From: Tepidamorphaceae bacterium
GTDB lineage: Bacteria; Pseudomonadota; Alphaproteobacteria; Rhizobiales; JAKSCL01
Assembly (NCBI GenBank): GCA_028289445.1
Contig: JANQPO010000017.1
Coordinates: 124,001 to 188,000, forward strand
Direction: 5' to 3'
DNA: 64,000 nucleotides
Below are positions 1 through 8,948 of this stretch, one piece after another. Position 1 is the stretch's first letter; each line of letters starts with the position of its first letter. Position numbers and translations under genes: made by a program. The notes under the pieces were generated by a model. That model did no database searches. It saw only the letters and a list, made by a program, of their open reading frames with translations, and had not been told where the DNA came from.

Positions 1-1244
1 TGGCGCGGCAGATTCCCTCGGCCGACGCCTCGACCCGGGCCGGCAAATGGGAGAAATCGCGCTTCATGGGCGTCGAGATCACCGGCAAGACGCTGGGCAT
101 TATCGGTTGCGGCAATATCGGCACTATCGTGGCCGACCGCGCACATGGGCTTTCGATGAAGGTCATTGCGTTCGATCCTTTCCTGTCGCAGGACCGGGCC
201 GTTGAAATCGGAGTCGAGAAGGTCGAGCTGGAAGACCTCCTACGACGGTCGGATTTCATCACGTTGCACACGCCGTTGACCGACAAGACGCGCGACATCA
301 TCGATGCCGACGCTCTGGCGAAAACGAAGAGAGGCGTGCGGATCATCAATTGCGCGCGGGGCGGGCTCATCGTCGAAGACGCATTGTTAGAGGCATTGAC
401 GTCGGGCCAGGTCGCTGGCGCCGCTCTTGACGTGTTCGCTGTCGAACCGGCGACTGAGAGTCCGCTGTTCGATCTTCCGAACGTGATCTGCACACCGCAT
501 CTTGGCGCTTCCACCACTGAGGCCCAAGAAAACGTGGCGCTGCAGGTGGCCGAGCAACTCGCCGACTACCTCCTGACGGGCGCCATCCGCAACGCGCTCA
601 ACAGCCCGTCCGTGACGGCCGAGGAAGCGCCGATCCTCAAGCCTTTTCTCAAGCTTGCCGATTCACTTGGGTCCTTTGCAGGGCAACTCACCGAGACGGG
701 GATCAAGGGCATGCGGATCGAGTATGAGGGCGACGTCTCGACCATGAACACCAAGGCGCTCACCGCGGCGGCGATCACCGGCGTGCTCAGCCCCTTGCTC
801 CAGGACGTCAACATGGTCAGCGCGCCGGTGCTTGCACGAGAGCGCGGCATGAAGGTCGAGGAGGTGCTGCGCGAACAACAGGGCGCATATGAGAACTACA
901 TCCGGCTGACCATCATGACTGAGCGCCAGAGCCGCTCGGTGGCTGGAACCGTCTATTCCGACGGCCGCCCTCGGATCATTCAGGTTAAAGGCGTCAACAT
1001 GGAGTCGGAGTTCTGGCCGCACATGCTCTACGTCACGAATGAGGATAAGCCGGGCTTCATCGGTGCGCTCGGCACGCTCTTGGGGGATCTTGCCGTCAAC
1101 ATCGCCACCTTCGCGCTCGGCCGCGAGAACCAGGGCGGTAGCGCCATCGCACTCGTCGGCATCGATGATCCGCTCAGCGAGGAGTCGTTGGCTGTGGTCA
1201 ACCAGCTACCGCATGTCCGCAGTGCCAAGGCGCTCGCGTTCTAA
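1..1244 (+). CDS. serA: D-3-phosphoglycerate dehydrogenase, 5' end missing
   Basis: Oxidises 3-phosphoglycerate to 3-phosphohydroxypyruvate, the first step of serine synthesis, in the cytosol. The frame is open from base 3, and ARQIPSADASTRAGKWEKSR is readable before the first in-frame ATG at 66, so the true start lies left of the window. Roughly the first 100-130 residues of a family member of about 525 aa are absent. Visible parts are the NAD-binding motif GCGNIG, the catalytic His in TPHLGAS, an intervening domain, and a C-terminal ACT domain beginning MLYVTNEDKPGFIG. ACT domains in this family bind serine for feedback inhibition. Identity is certain; only the N-terminus is unseen. Confidence 0.95.
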   Translation, partial: ARQIPSADASTRAGKWEKSRFMGVEITGKTLGIIGCGNIGTIVADRAHGLSMKVIAFDPFLSQDRAVEIGVEKVELEDLLRRSDFITLHTPLTDKTRDIIDADALAKTKRGVRIINCARGGLIVEDALLEALTSGQVAGAALDVFAVEPATESPLFDLPNVICTPHLGASTTEAQENVALQVAEQLADYLLTGAIRNALNSPSVTAEEAPILKPFLKLADSLGSFAGQLTETGIKGMRIEYEGDVSTMNTKALTAAAITGVLSPLLQDVNMVSAPVLARERGMKVEEVLREQQGAYENYIRLTIMTERQSRSVAGTVYSDGRPRIIQVKGVNMESEFWPHMLYVTNEDKPGFIGALGTLLGDLAVNIATFALGRENQGGSAIALVGIDDPLSEESLAVVNQLPHVRSAKALAF

Positions 1245-1256
1245 GCCACAGCAGCG

Positions 1257-1292
1257 GGCGGCTGCCATGCCGGATTGGCATGGGTGGCCGCC
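1257..1292 (+). terminator. hairpin after serA
   Basis: GGCGGC (1257-1262) pairs with GCCGCC (1287-1292) and CCATGCC (1265-1271) with GGCATGG (1277-1283), around the loop GGATT. It lies just after the serA stop and before the next gene. No T-tract follows, so termination strength is uncertain. Confidence 0.4.
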
Positions 1293-1354
1293 GCCGGCAT
1301 GGCTATAGTGAGGTCTTGAAACAGACCGAATCGGCCAAGGCACGGTAGAAAACG

Positions 1355-2614
1355 ATGGCGGAATCCAGACCGGGGGCGCGGTCGTCGACAGTAATTGGGG
1401 GGCGTCTGCTGCCGATCTATCTCTCCGCCGGTATTCTGCTTGCCGGTAATGGTCTGCTCGTCACGCTGGTGGCTATTCGGGCGAGCGCCGAAGGCTTCGG
1501 CAACACCTTCATCGGTTTGCTGGGCGCCGGCTACTTCGCCGGCTTCTTGGTCGCTTGCATCGTCACACCGAAGCTGATCCAGCGCGCCGGCCATATCAGG
1601 GTCTTTGCAGCACTTTCCGCGGGTGCTGCCGTGGCGGCGCTGACAATGATTATGTCGGTGACGCCGGAAACCTGGCTGGTTGCCCGCATCCTGTCGGGCT
1701 TTTGCTTCTGCGGCACGGCAACGGTGCTTGAAAGTTGGCTCAATGCGATTGCCGACAACTCCAACCGAGGCCGGCTTCTGGGTGTCTATCGGGTCGTCGA
1801 TCTTGGGTCCGTCATGGGTGGACAGTTCGTTCTGCCGGTGCTTGGCACCGGCGGCTTTCAGATCTTTGTCTTTGCCGGAATTCTGTTGGCAACGGCGCTG
1901 ATCCCCGTCTCGCTGTCGCGCCAGGCAAGTCCCGCGCCGCCGGAGAGCGCCAAGGTTCGACCTAGCTTGGTTTGGGCGATCTCGCCTACGGCGGCCTTTG
2001 GCTGCCTCACGCTCGGCCTCACGAATTCAGCATTTCGTGCCATCGGTCCGCTTTACGCGCAGGAGATGGGTCTTAGCGTCGATCAGGTGGCACTCTTCAT
2101 CAGTCTCGGGGTTTTGGGCGGGGCGCTGTTGCAATACCCGATTGGCGTTCTTTCAGACCGCATGGATCGACGCAAAATCTTGATCATCACCACCAGCGCA
2201 GCGGCAGGTGCTAGTCTGTTCCTCGCCTCCGCGACGTCACCGGTCCAGGTTTTGATTGGCGGCTTTCTTTTCGGCGGCTTCGCGTTGCCGCTCTATTCCT
2301 TGTCGATGGCCCATGGCAACGACCATGCCGAGCCGGGTCAGATCGTTGAACTCACCGCGGGCCTGATCCTGTTTTACGGCCTCGGCGCCATTGTCGGGCC
2401 GTTCATCTCCTCGGTCATCATCCAGGAGTTCGGTCCGCGCTATTTCTTCACCTACACCTGTGCCGTGCATGCGTCGCTCATTGTGTTCGTGGTGTGGCGG
2501 ATGACCCGCCGCGCCTCCGTGCCGCCGGCACTTCGCCGCCGTTATGTCGGTCTGTTGCGCACATCGCCCATGTTCGTGCGGTTCGCCATGGGACGGCCAC
2601 GCTGGCACCAATAG
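1355..2614 (+). CDS. MFS transporter
   Basis: A 419-aa integral membrane protein with about twelve hydrophobic segments and the usual two-halves layout of the major facilitator superfamily. The loop after TM8 reads GVLSDRMDRRK, a good match to the MFS signature (G-x-L-x-D-R-x-G-R-R/K). It should be a proton-coupled carrier in the inner membrane; sequence and neighbours do not reveal the substrate. The C-terminal tail is short and basic. Its stop codon ends 1 bp from the stop of the converging EamA gene, so the two transcripts must run into each other. Confidence 0.85.
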   Translation: MAESRPGARSSTVIGGRLLPIYLSAGILLAGNGLLVTLVAIRASAEGFGNTFIGLLGAGYFAGFLVACIVTPKLIQRAGHIRVFAALSAGAAVAALTMIMSVTPETWLVARILSGFCFCGTATVLESWLNAIADNSNRGRLLGVYRVVDLGSVMGGQFVLPVLGTGGFQIFVFAGILLATALIPVSLSRQASPAPPESAKVRPSLVWAISPTAAFGCLTLGLTNSAFRAIGPLYAQEMGLSVDQVALFISLGVLGGALLQYPIGVLSDRMDRRKILIITTSAAAGASLFLASATSPVQVLIGGFLFGGFALPLYSLSMAHGNDHAEPGQIVELTAGLILFYGLGAIVGPFISSVIIQEFGPRYFFTYTCAVHASLIVFVVWRMTRRASVPPALRRRYVGLLRTSPMFVRFAMGRPRWHQ

Positions 2615-2615
2615 G

Positions 2616-3530
2616 TCAACGCATTCGACGTCGGACTGCGAACTCCGCAAGTCCAATTCCAGCCAACACGAACGCGAGGCCTGCTGCATGATAGGCCTCG
2701 AACCGCTCGCCCAGGATCAGGATGGCCAGAATGGCGCCGAAAATCGGGACCAGGTTGATGAACAACCCGGCGCGGTTGGCGCCGATCAGTTCGACGCCGC
2801 GGATGAAGAAGATTTGCGACATGAGCGAGGGGAAGATCACGATATAGGCGAGGATCGCTGGCGCCTTCCAACTCATCTCCGGCAGACGGCCCGCCATCAC
2901 ATCGAAGACGGCAAAGGGCAGGCTAAAGATCGCTGCGCTGCAGCCAAGCGCGAGCATGAAGACGCGCCAATCGAGCGCCGGTTTGCGTCGAAGTGCTACC
3001 GAGTAGCCGGAGTAAAGCAACACGCCGGCCATCATGATGGCGTCGCCGATATTGACGTCGAGACGCAGGAGCGCGGTGAGATCGCCGCGCGTTGCTGTGA
3101 TCAGGACACCTAAGATCGAGAGCGCGACACCGTAGGCCTGTGCTGCGAGGATGCGTTCGCGAAAGACCAAGAAACTCAAAAGAATGATCACCATCGGCAT
3201 GGCCGATTGCTCGATGGTGACGTTGATCGCGGTCGTGTAGTTCAGCGCGCCGTAAAGGGCGAAGTTGAAGCCGGCGAAGCCCGATATGCCAAGCACGAAC
3301 AAGAACAGTCGATTTTGCCGAATGACAGGCCAGCTTTCGCGCAGCACCGGGCGCGCCAGCCAAAACAGGATCGACACTGTGAGAACCCAACGCACGAACG
3401 TCAACGTAAATGGTGGAATCACGTCGGCGGCCAACCGGCCAGCGATGGCATTGCCGGCCCAAAACAGTGTGGTCAGCGTCAACAGAAAATACGCATTGTC
3501 GAACGGGCGGGCGCCGGGACGGCGGGACAT
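2616..3530 (-). CDS. EamA-family (DMT) transporter
   Basis: About 304 aa with ten predicted membrane spans arranged as two EamA repeats, typical of drug/metabolite transporters that export amino acids or other small metabolites. The start is set at the ATG at 3530 (MSRRPGARPFDNAYF), because a longer reading frame would run upstream into purA and has no hydrophobic or family-like sequence. The second repeat contains the characteristic RGVELIGANRAGLFINLVP stretch. The gene converges on the MFS gene to its left and is divergent from purA. The substrate is unknown. Confidence 0.85.
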   Translation of the reverse strand: MSRRPGARPFDNAYFLLTLTTLFWAGNAIAGRLAADVIPPFTLTFVRWVLTVSILFWLARPVLRESWPVIRQNRLFLFVLGISGFAGFNFALYGALNYTTAINVTIEQSAMPMVIILLSFLVFRERILAAQAYGVALSILGVLITATRGDLTALLRLDVNIGDAIMMAGVLLYSGYSVALRRKPALDWRVFMLALGCSAAIFSLPFAVFDVMAGRLPEMSWKAPAILAYIVIFPSLMSQIFFIRGVELIGANRAGLFINLVPIFGAILAILILGERFEAYHAAGLAFVLAGIGLAEFAVRRRMR

Positions 3531-3654
3531 GGGCGGGCTAATCCTTGTTATGAACCATCGTGTTAGGGGCGCTGTCCCCAGGGGTAAAGCGAAAACTCGC
3601 ATCGCCCGGATCGGCGCGCTATAGAGCACCGGGCCGCGAACAGGGGAGACGCCA

Positions 3655-4947
3655 ATGACGAATGTCGCCGTAGTCGGTGCGCAGTGGGGCGACGAAGGCA
3701 AGGGGAAGATTGTCGACTGGTTGTCCGAGCGGGCCGATGTCGTCGCAAGGTTTCAAGGCGGCCATAATGCGGGCCACACCCTGGTGATCGATGGCGTCAC
3801 CTATAAGCTCAGCCTGCTTCCCTCCGGCGTGGTCCGGCCCGGCAAGCTCTCCATCCTGGGCAATGGCGTGGTCATCGACCCGCACGCGTTCGTGTCGGAG
3901 TTGGAGCGCCTTGAAACTCAAGGGGTCGCGCTGACGCCGGATCGGCTTTTGATTGCGGAGAACGCGCCCCTTATCCTGTCCATCCATCGTGATCTCGACG
4001 CCTTCCGTGAGGGTCTCAACTCGGGAACGAAGATCGGCACGACCAAGCGCGGCATTGGTCCGGCGTATGAGGACAAGGTCGGACGGCGGGCCATCCGCAT
4101 GCTGGACCTGAAGAACCTGACGACCTTGCGCGGCAAGATCGACAATCTTCTTGGTCACCACAATGCGCTTCGCCGGGGCTACGGCCAGGCGGAGATCACG
4201 CAGGACATGATTTTCGATGAACTGGCATCGGTCGCGCCGCGTATCGTGCCGTTCATCTCTTCTGTCTGGCAGGATCTCGATCGGTTAAAGCGCGAAGGCA
4301 AGCGCATCCTGTTTGAAGGCGCGCAGGGTGTCCTGCTCGATATCGACCACGGAACCTATCCCTTCGTCACGTCGTCAAACACCATCGCCGCGCAGGCGGC
4401 ATCGGGTACCGGGGTCGGCCCGCGTTCGGTCGGTTATGTGCTTGGCATCACGAAGGCCTATACGACGCGTGTCGGCGAGGGGCCGTTTCCGTCTGAGCTT
4501 GACGACGACAACGGACGACTCTTGGGCGAGCGCGGACGTGAGTTCGGAACCGTTACCGGTCGCCAGCGGCGCTGTGGCTGGTTCGATGCTGTTTTGGTGC
4601 GGCAGGCCGCCCGTGTTGCGGGTATCGATGGGATTGCGTTCACCAAGCTCGATATCCTGGACGCTTTCGAGACCATTAACATCTGTGTGGGATACGAACT
4701 GGACGGGGCGCGAATCGATTATCTTCCCGCATCGCAAGGTGCCCAGGCTCGCGTTAAGCCGATCTATGAGACGATGGAAGGTTGGGCGTCGTCGACGGAA
4801 GGAGCGCGGTCTTGGGCGGATCTGCCAGCCCAGGCCATCAAGTATATTCGCCGGGTTGAGGAATTGATCGAAGCGCCCGTCGCGCTATTGTCGACAAGTC
4901 CGGAGCGTAACGACACGATTCTTGTGCATGATCCCTTCGAGGATTAG
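3655..4947 (+). CDS. purA: adenylosuccinate synthetase
   Basis: Joins IMP and aspartate using GTP to give adenylosuccinate, the first committed step of AMP synthesis. The 430-aa length is typical. Diagnostic motifs are present: the GTP-binding loop QWGDEGKGK with the catalytic Asp near residue 13, GHNAGHTLV with the catalytic His, the IMP-binding [14 protein letters not shown], and [14 protein letters not shown] near residue 300. A GGGGA-like ribosome site precedes the ATG. It is followed after 41 bp by the acidic membrane-protein gene, possibly co-transcribed. Confidence 0.97.
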   Translation: MTNVAVVGAQWGDEGKGKIVDWLSERADVVARFQGGHNAGHTLVIDGVTYKLSLLPSGVVRPGKLSILGNGVVIDPHAFVSELERLETQGVALTPDRLLIAENAPLILSIHRDLDAFREGLNSGTKIGTTKRGIGPAYEDKVGRRAIRMLDLKNLTTLRGKIDNLLGHHNALRRGYGQAEITQDMIFDELASVAPRIVPFISSVWQDLDRLKREGKRILFEGAQGVLLDIDHGTYPFVTSSNTIAAQAASGTGVGPRSVGYVLGITKAYTTRVGEGPFPSELDDDNGRLLGERGREFGTVTGRQRRCGWFDAVLVRQAARVAGIDGIAFTKLDILDAFETINICVGYELDGARIDYLPASQGAQARVKPIYETMEGWASSTEGARSWADLPAQAIKYIRRVEELIEAPVALLSTSPERNDTILVHDPFED

Positions 4948-4988
4948 GAATTGGACGTAAGACCAACAAATAACAGCGGTGAAGTTTG

Positions 4989-6938
4989 ATGGCGGACTAT
5001 GTTTCCGTGTTGAAGAGCGCCATCGACGGTTTGGCGGAAAACACGCCAGAGGGGCGGGCCGATCTCTACGATAAGGCGCGCGAGGCGCTCAAGCGGCAGC
5101 TTGAGGCGCTCGATACCGCCATGTCGGATGAGCAGAGGGCGTCGCAGCTTGCGGCGCTCGATGAAGCGGTCAAAGAGATCGAAGCGACTTTCGCCGCCGA
5201 TGACACCGACGCGCTCCTACAAGCCGGACTAAAGGACGCACTCGGATCGGCGACTGAGGCGCCGGCCAAGGATACGGAGGACGCGGCTACAGAGGAAGAC
5301 ACCCAAGACGAAACCGACAAGCCAGAGTCTGAAGAAGAGGCTGTCGAGTCCGACGCCGATGCAGGGACCTCCACTGAGATCGCCACGACCACCGAAGAGC
5401 CCTCTGAGCCGGAGCCTGAGGAGTCGGTTGATGATGTGAAGGCAGAAGAGGATACGGCCGGCGAGCCGGAGCAGCCGGACGACCGCGCTGAAGATCAGGA
5501 GGCGGTGGTTACCGAAAAGCCGGATGACGAAGCCGAGACGGCTGACGGTGATGAAGCGCCGGCGCTTGACGACGTCGACCAAGCCGTGGACGCCGATGGG
5601 CCGCCGATGGACGAGCCGACGGTTGAAGCTGCGGCCGACGACACGGGCTCAGCGGATGCAGGCGATGCCGAACAAGCCGTCACCGGGGCGGCATTGGCCG
5701 CATCGACCCGTGATCGCCTGAAGGCCGCCTTCGGTGGTGTCGAGGAACGGTTCCCCACGGCGAAGCCGGACGAAGACGATGCCGATCCGCTGAGCCGGGT
5801 CCACTCAGCCGTCGAAGAGATCGAGGCCTTTTCTGAGCGCAAAGAGCCACAGATCTCTGAAGTTATTCCATTTTCCGCTGCCAAGGCGGCTGTGAGTGGC
5901 GATACCGCTACCGCTTCGGAGGAGCACGCACCGGAGCTTGAGCCGGAGCCGATCACCGCGCCGTTGCCGGAGAGTGAGCCGCACGCAGAGCTGAGCCCCA
6001 TCAGAGTTGAGCCGATCGAGATTCCAGGCGATCGCGGGAGTTCGAATGCTTGGATCATTTGGCTCGGCGTCGCCCTTGTGGTGGCCGCAGGTGGCGCCTG
6101 GGGTTACATGAACCGAGACACGGTGATGCCGGTCCTGCAATCGCTGACCGAAAAAGCGCGACAGATGGACGAAGCGACGCTGCCGGCCGAGGCACCGAAG
6201 ATCGATGACCGCGTGCCTGCTGCCGATGCCGACGGGTCAGAAACGGAAGTTGCCACGGCGCCGGATGGCGGAGGAGAGGCAGGGACCGAGACCACGGCAG
6301 CCTCCGCTGACGAGGACACGCAACCCGAAACACCGACCGTGGCAGAGACCGACGCCGGTTCAGGCACTGAGAACGCCGCCGCTGCGGCGCAGCCTGCCGG
6401 GTCGGAAGCCGCGATCCTATACGAAGAAGGCGCCGGCGCGGATGGCGCCGATCTGGCCCATAGCGGCGCCGTGACCTGGACGGTTATTCGCGAACCGATA
6501 CCGAACGGTCCGGATCAAACCGTGCTTCAGGGTCAATCCTCGGTCGCGCCCAACGGCGTGGGCTTCTCAGTGACGATTCGCAAGAACACCGACGAGACAC
6601 TGCCTGCAAGCCACACAATCGATCTTTTCTTCACCGTACCGGCTGACTACGCGTTTGGGGCGATTACCAATATCGGCGGCCTTTTGATGAAGGCAAATGA
6701 GCCGGAACGCGGCGACGCGCTCATTGGCGCTGCCGCCAAGGTGACCGATGGCTTCTTCATCATCGGCCTGTCCGAAGCGGAGAATGACCGCACATTCAAT
6801 CTCGACTTGCTTCAAAGTCGCGGTTGGTTCGATATCCCGCTGCTGTTCGATAGCGGAAAGCGCGGAATCCTGACGCTTGCCAAGGGGAATACCGGCACTG
6901 CCGCATTTATCGAGGCGTTTGCGTCTTGGGATGAATGA
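4989..6938 (+). CDS. large acidic protein with one membrane span
   Basis: 649 aa from the ATG at 4989; a TTG one codon earlier is less likely. Three parts are visible. Residues 1-80 are helical and charged. About residues 80-350 are low complexity, very rich in Glu, Asp, Ala, Pro and Thr. A single hydrophobic span follows at about 353-375 (AWIIWLGVALVVAAGGAWGY). After another acidic linker, about residues 475-649 form an ordered, conserved-looking domain (AVTWTVIREPIPNGPDQ through FIEAFASWDE). The N-terminal side is probably cytoplasmic and the C-terminal domain periplasmic. I recognise no characterised family. Genes of this shape behind purA are familiar in alphaproteobacteria but remain unassigned; a function should not be inferred from purA. 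Confidence 0.8.
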   Translation: MADYVSVLKSAIDGLAENTPEGRADLYDKAREALKRQLEALDTAMSDEQRASQLAALDEAVKEIEATFAADDTDALLQAGLKDALGSATEAPAKDTEDAATEEDTQDETDKPESEEEAVESDADAGTSTEIATTTEEPSEPEPEESVDDVKAEEDTAGEPEQPDDRAEDQEAVVTEKPDDEAETADGDEAPALDDVDQAVDADGPPMDEPTVEAAADDTGSADAGDAEQAVTGAALAASTRDRLKAAFGGVEERFPTAKPDEDDADPLSRVHSAVEEIEAFSERKEPQISEVIPFSAAKAAVSGDTATASEEHAPELEPEPITAPLPESEPHAELSPIRVEPIEIPGDRGSSNAWIIWLGVALVVAAGGAWGYMNRDTVMPVLQSLTEKARQMDEATLPAEAPKIDDRVPAADADGSETEVATAPDGGGEAGTETTAASADEDTQPETPTVAETDAGSGTENAAAAAQPAGSEAAILYEEGAGADGADLAHSGAVTWTVIREPIPNGPDQTVLQGQSSVAPNGVGFSVTIRKNTDETLPASHTIDLFFTVPADYAFGAITNIGGLLMKANEPERGDALIGAAAKVTDGFFIIGLSEAENDRTFNLDLLQSRGWFDIPLLFDSGKRGILTLAKGNTGTAAFIEAFASWDE

Positions 6939-6982
6939 TCGGGCTTGCTGAATCCAAGACACTCAGGCACAGTGCAGTTTGA

Positions 6983-7075
6983 GTTCCGAGGGGTGCGCGC
7001 AAACGAAGCGTGCTGAGATGGCGAAAGCCGAACCCTTCGAACCTGATCCGGATCATACCGGCGAAGGGACGGAAC
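6983..7075 (+). promoter_or_regulatory. TMP (THI-box) riboswitch
   Basis: The conserved TPP aptamer elements occur in order: closing stem GTTCCG (6983-6988) with CGGAAC (7070-7075), GGGGTGC (6990-6996), GCTGAGA (7012-7018), ACCCTTCGAACCTGATC (7032-7048) and ATACCGGCGAAGGGA (7055-7069). The aptamer binds thiamine pyrophosphate and would switch off the importer genes that follow. A plausible expression platform is CTTCC (7103-7107), which can pair with the ribosome site GGAAG (7129-7133) just before the permease ATG, implying control of translation initiation. Confidence 0.93.
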
Positions 7076-7138
7076 GGCAGGTCATCCAAGCCGATACCGA
7101 TGCTTCCCGGTCCGATCCGCAAACGCGCGGAAGTGTGG

Positions 7139-7966
7139 ATGGCGTCGCAGTTGCAAGCAAATGTCGAGGATCGGCGACGAGAGACCGACGGCGCTGCCGC
7201 TACGCCGGGGTATCTGGGCCGTATCCGAGCGCGCGCGACAGCGGTTGCCAGTGTGCTTGGCGCCCTTCTGATCGCCGAAATGGTGATCCGTGTTCTGGAC
7301 GTGCCGGCCTACCTTCTGCCGGCTCCAAGCCGGGTTTTGTCGACGCTTACGGCTCAAACCGAGTTCTTGCTCCGACACACGGGCATCACCGCGCTTGAGA
7401 TCGTTCTGGGCCTCATGGCCGGCGCATTGGCCGGTACCGTCACCGCGCTGATCATGGCCCTGTCGCCTCTGCTGATGCGCACTCTCAACCCTGTGCTTGT
7501 CGTCAGTCAGGCGCTTCCAGTCTTCGCGATCGCACCCTTGCTTGTGATTTGGTTCGGCTTTGGCCTTGCCTCGAAGATCGTGATGGCTGGCCTCATTATC
7601 TACTTCCCCGTGGCCGTCGCCTTCCTTGATGGTTTGCGGCGCACGGACGAGGGTCTGCTCGACATCGGTCGGCTCAATGGCGCCAGTCGCGCCCAGATGT
7701 TGGGCCTGATCCGCGTGCCTTCGGCGATGCCCTATTTGGCGACGGGGCTGAAGGTCGCCGCCACCGTCGCGCCAATCGGCGCGATCGTCGGCGAGTGGGT
7801 CGGTGCGTCAGCCGGCCTCGGGTTCGTCATGCTTCATGCGAATGCGCGCATGGAAACCGATCTGCTCTTTGCCGCACTCGTGCTTCTCGCAACGCTGGCG
7901 CTCATGCTGCGCGCCGTCGTCGACCGATTCTGTCGAGCCCTCGTGCCCTGGCATGCCGAAGCTTAG
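7139..7966 (+). CDS. ABC permease for a thiamine precursor (ThiX-type)
   Basis: 275 aa from the ATG at 7139, chosen because GGAAG lies 5 bp upstream and because longer starts would run into the riboswitch. It has about six membrane spans and belongs to the BPD/NitT-TauT permease family. The segment near residue 190, GRLNGASRAQMLGLIRVPSA, is the EAA-like loop that contacts the ATPase. The preceding TMP riboswitch and the following NMT1/THI5-like binding protein point to uptake of a thiamine pyrimidine precursor (HMP or formylaminopyrimidine). No ATPase gene (thiZ) is adjacent; it must be supplied from elsewhere. Confidence 0.85.
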   Translation: MASQLQANVEDRRRETDGAAATPGYLGRIRARATAVASVLGALLIAEMVIRVLDVPAYLLPAPSRVLSTLTAQTEFLLRHTGITALEIVLGLMAGALAGTVTALIMALSPLLMRTLNPVLVVSQALPVFAIAPLLVIWFGFGLASKIVMAGLIIYFPVAVAFLDGLRRTDEGLLDIGRLNGASRAQMLGLIRVPSAMPYLATGLKVAATVAPIGAIVGEWVGASAGLGFVMLHANARMETDLLFAALVLLATLALMLRAVVDRFCRALVPWHAEA

Positions 7967-7990
7967 TTGTCATCCAACAAAGGACCTCCA

Positions 7991-8944
7991 ATGACCCGTG
8001 TCGTTCAGTTGCTTCAAATCACACTGGCTGTCTTCGTTTTATCGATCGGTACCGTTCGCGCCGACGACAAGCTGACAGTGTTGCTCGATTGGTTCGTCAA
8101 TCCCGATCACGCACCGCTGATCGTGGCGGCCGAGCGCGGTATGTTCGCTGCCGCCGGCCTTGAGGTCGATCTTGTGCCGCCGGCCGATCCGAGCGCGCCT
8201 CCGCGACTGGTTGCGGCCGGCAAGGCCGATATCGCGATTTCCTATCAGCCGAACCTCACGCTGCAGGTTGCCGAGGGCTTGCCGCTGACACGGATCGGCA
8301 CGCTGGTTGAAACGCCGCTTAACACGTTGGTCGTTCTCAAAGACGGGCCGGTTCAATCGATTGCCGACCTGAAGGGCAAGACGGTTGGTTTCTCGGTCGG
8401 CGGCTTCGAGGACGCGCTGCTTAAAGCTATGCTTGAAGGTGTCGGCCTAACGCTCGACGACATCACCCTGGTCAACGTCAACTTCGCCCTGTCACCAGCG
8501 CTTATTTCCGGTCAAGTTGATGCGGTGATCGGAGCGTTTCGCAACTTCGAGCTGACGCAGCTTTCTCTGGAGGGCAAGGCCGGGCGGGCCTTCTTCCCGG
8601 AGGAGCACGGCGTTCCGGCCTATGACGAACTGGTTTTCCTGGCCCGAAACGACGCTTTGAGCGATGAGCGTCTGCGCACCTTCATCGATGTGACCGAGGA
8701 CGCAACGATCTGGCTCACCAATCATCCGGAGGAAGGCTGGGCGCACTTTATCGCCGCTCACCCCAATCTCGATAACGCGCTTAATCGACAGGCCTGGATC
8801 GATACGCTGCCGCGCTTCGCCAAGCGGCCAGGGGCATTGGACGAGACGCGATATCGTCGCTTCTCAGAGTTCATGAAAACGATGGGTTTGATTGAAACGG
8901 TCGCGCCGGTCGATACCTATGCAATCGAATTAGGCGCGAACTGA
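7991..8944 (+). CDS. periplasmic binding protein for thiamine pyrimidine precursor (ThiY-like)
   Basis: 317 aa, starting at the ATG at 7991 behind AAAGGACC. A signal peptide occupies residues 1-25 (hydrophobic core LLQITLAVFVLSIG, cleavage likely after VRA). The mature start KLTVLLDWFVNPDHAPLIVA is typical of NMT1/THI5-like proteins such as ThiY, and GFEDALLKAMLEGVGL follows in the ligand fold. It delivers the pyrimidine ligand to the permease encoded 24 bp upstream. TMP-riboswitch control strongly supports the thiamine assignment; the exact ligand (HMP versus formylaminopyrimidine) is not decidable here. Confidence 0.87.
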   Translation: MTRVVQLLQITLAVFVLSIGTVRADDKLTVLLDWFVNPDHAPLIVAAERGMFAAAGLEVDLVPPADPSAPPRLVAAGKADIAISYQPNLTLQVAEGLPLTRIGTLVETPLNTLVVLKDGPVQSIADLKGKTVGFSVGGFEDALLKAMLEGVGLTLDDITLVNVNFALSPALISGQVDAVIGAFRNFELTQLSLEGKAGRAFFPEEHGVPAYDELVFLARNDALSDERLRTFIDVTEDATIWLTNHPEEGWAHFIAAHPNLDNALNRQAWIDTLPRFAKRPGALDETRYRRFSEFMKTMGLIETVAPVDTYAIELGAN

Positions 8945-8948
8945 GGGT

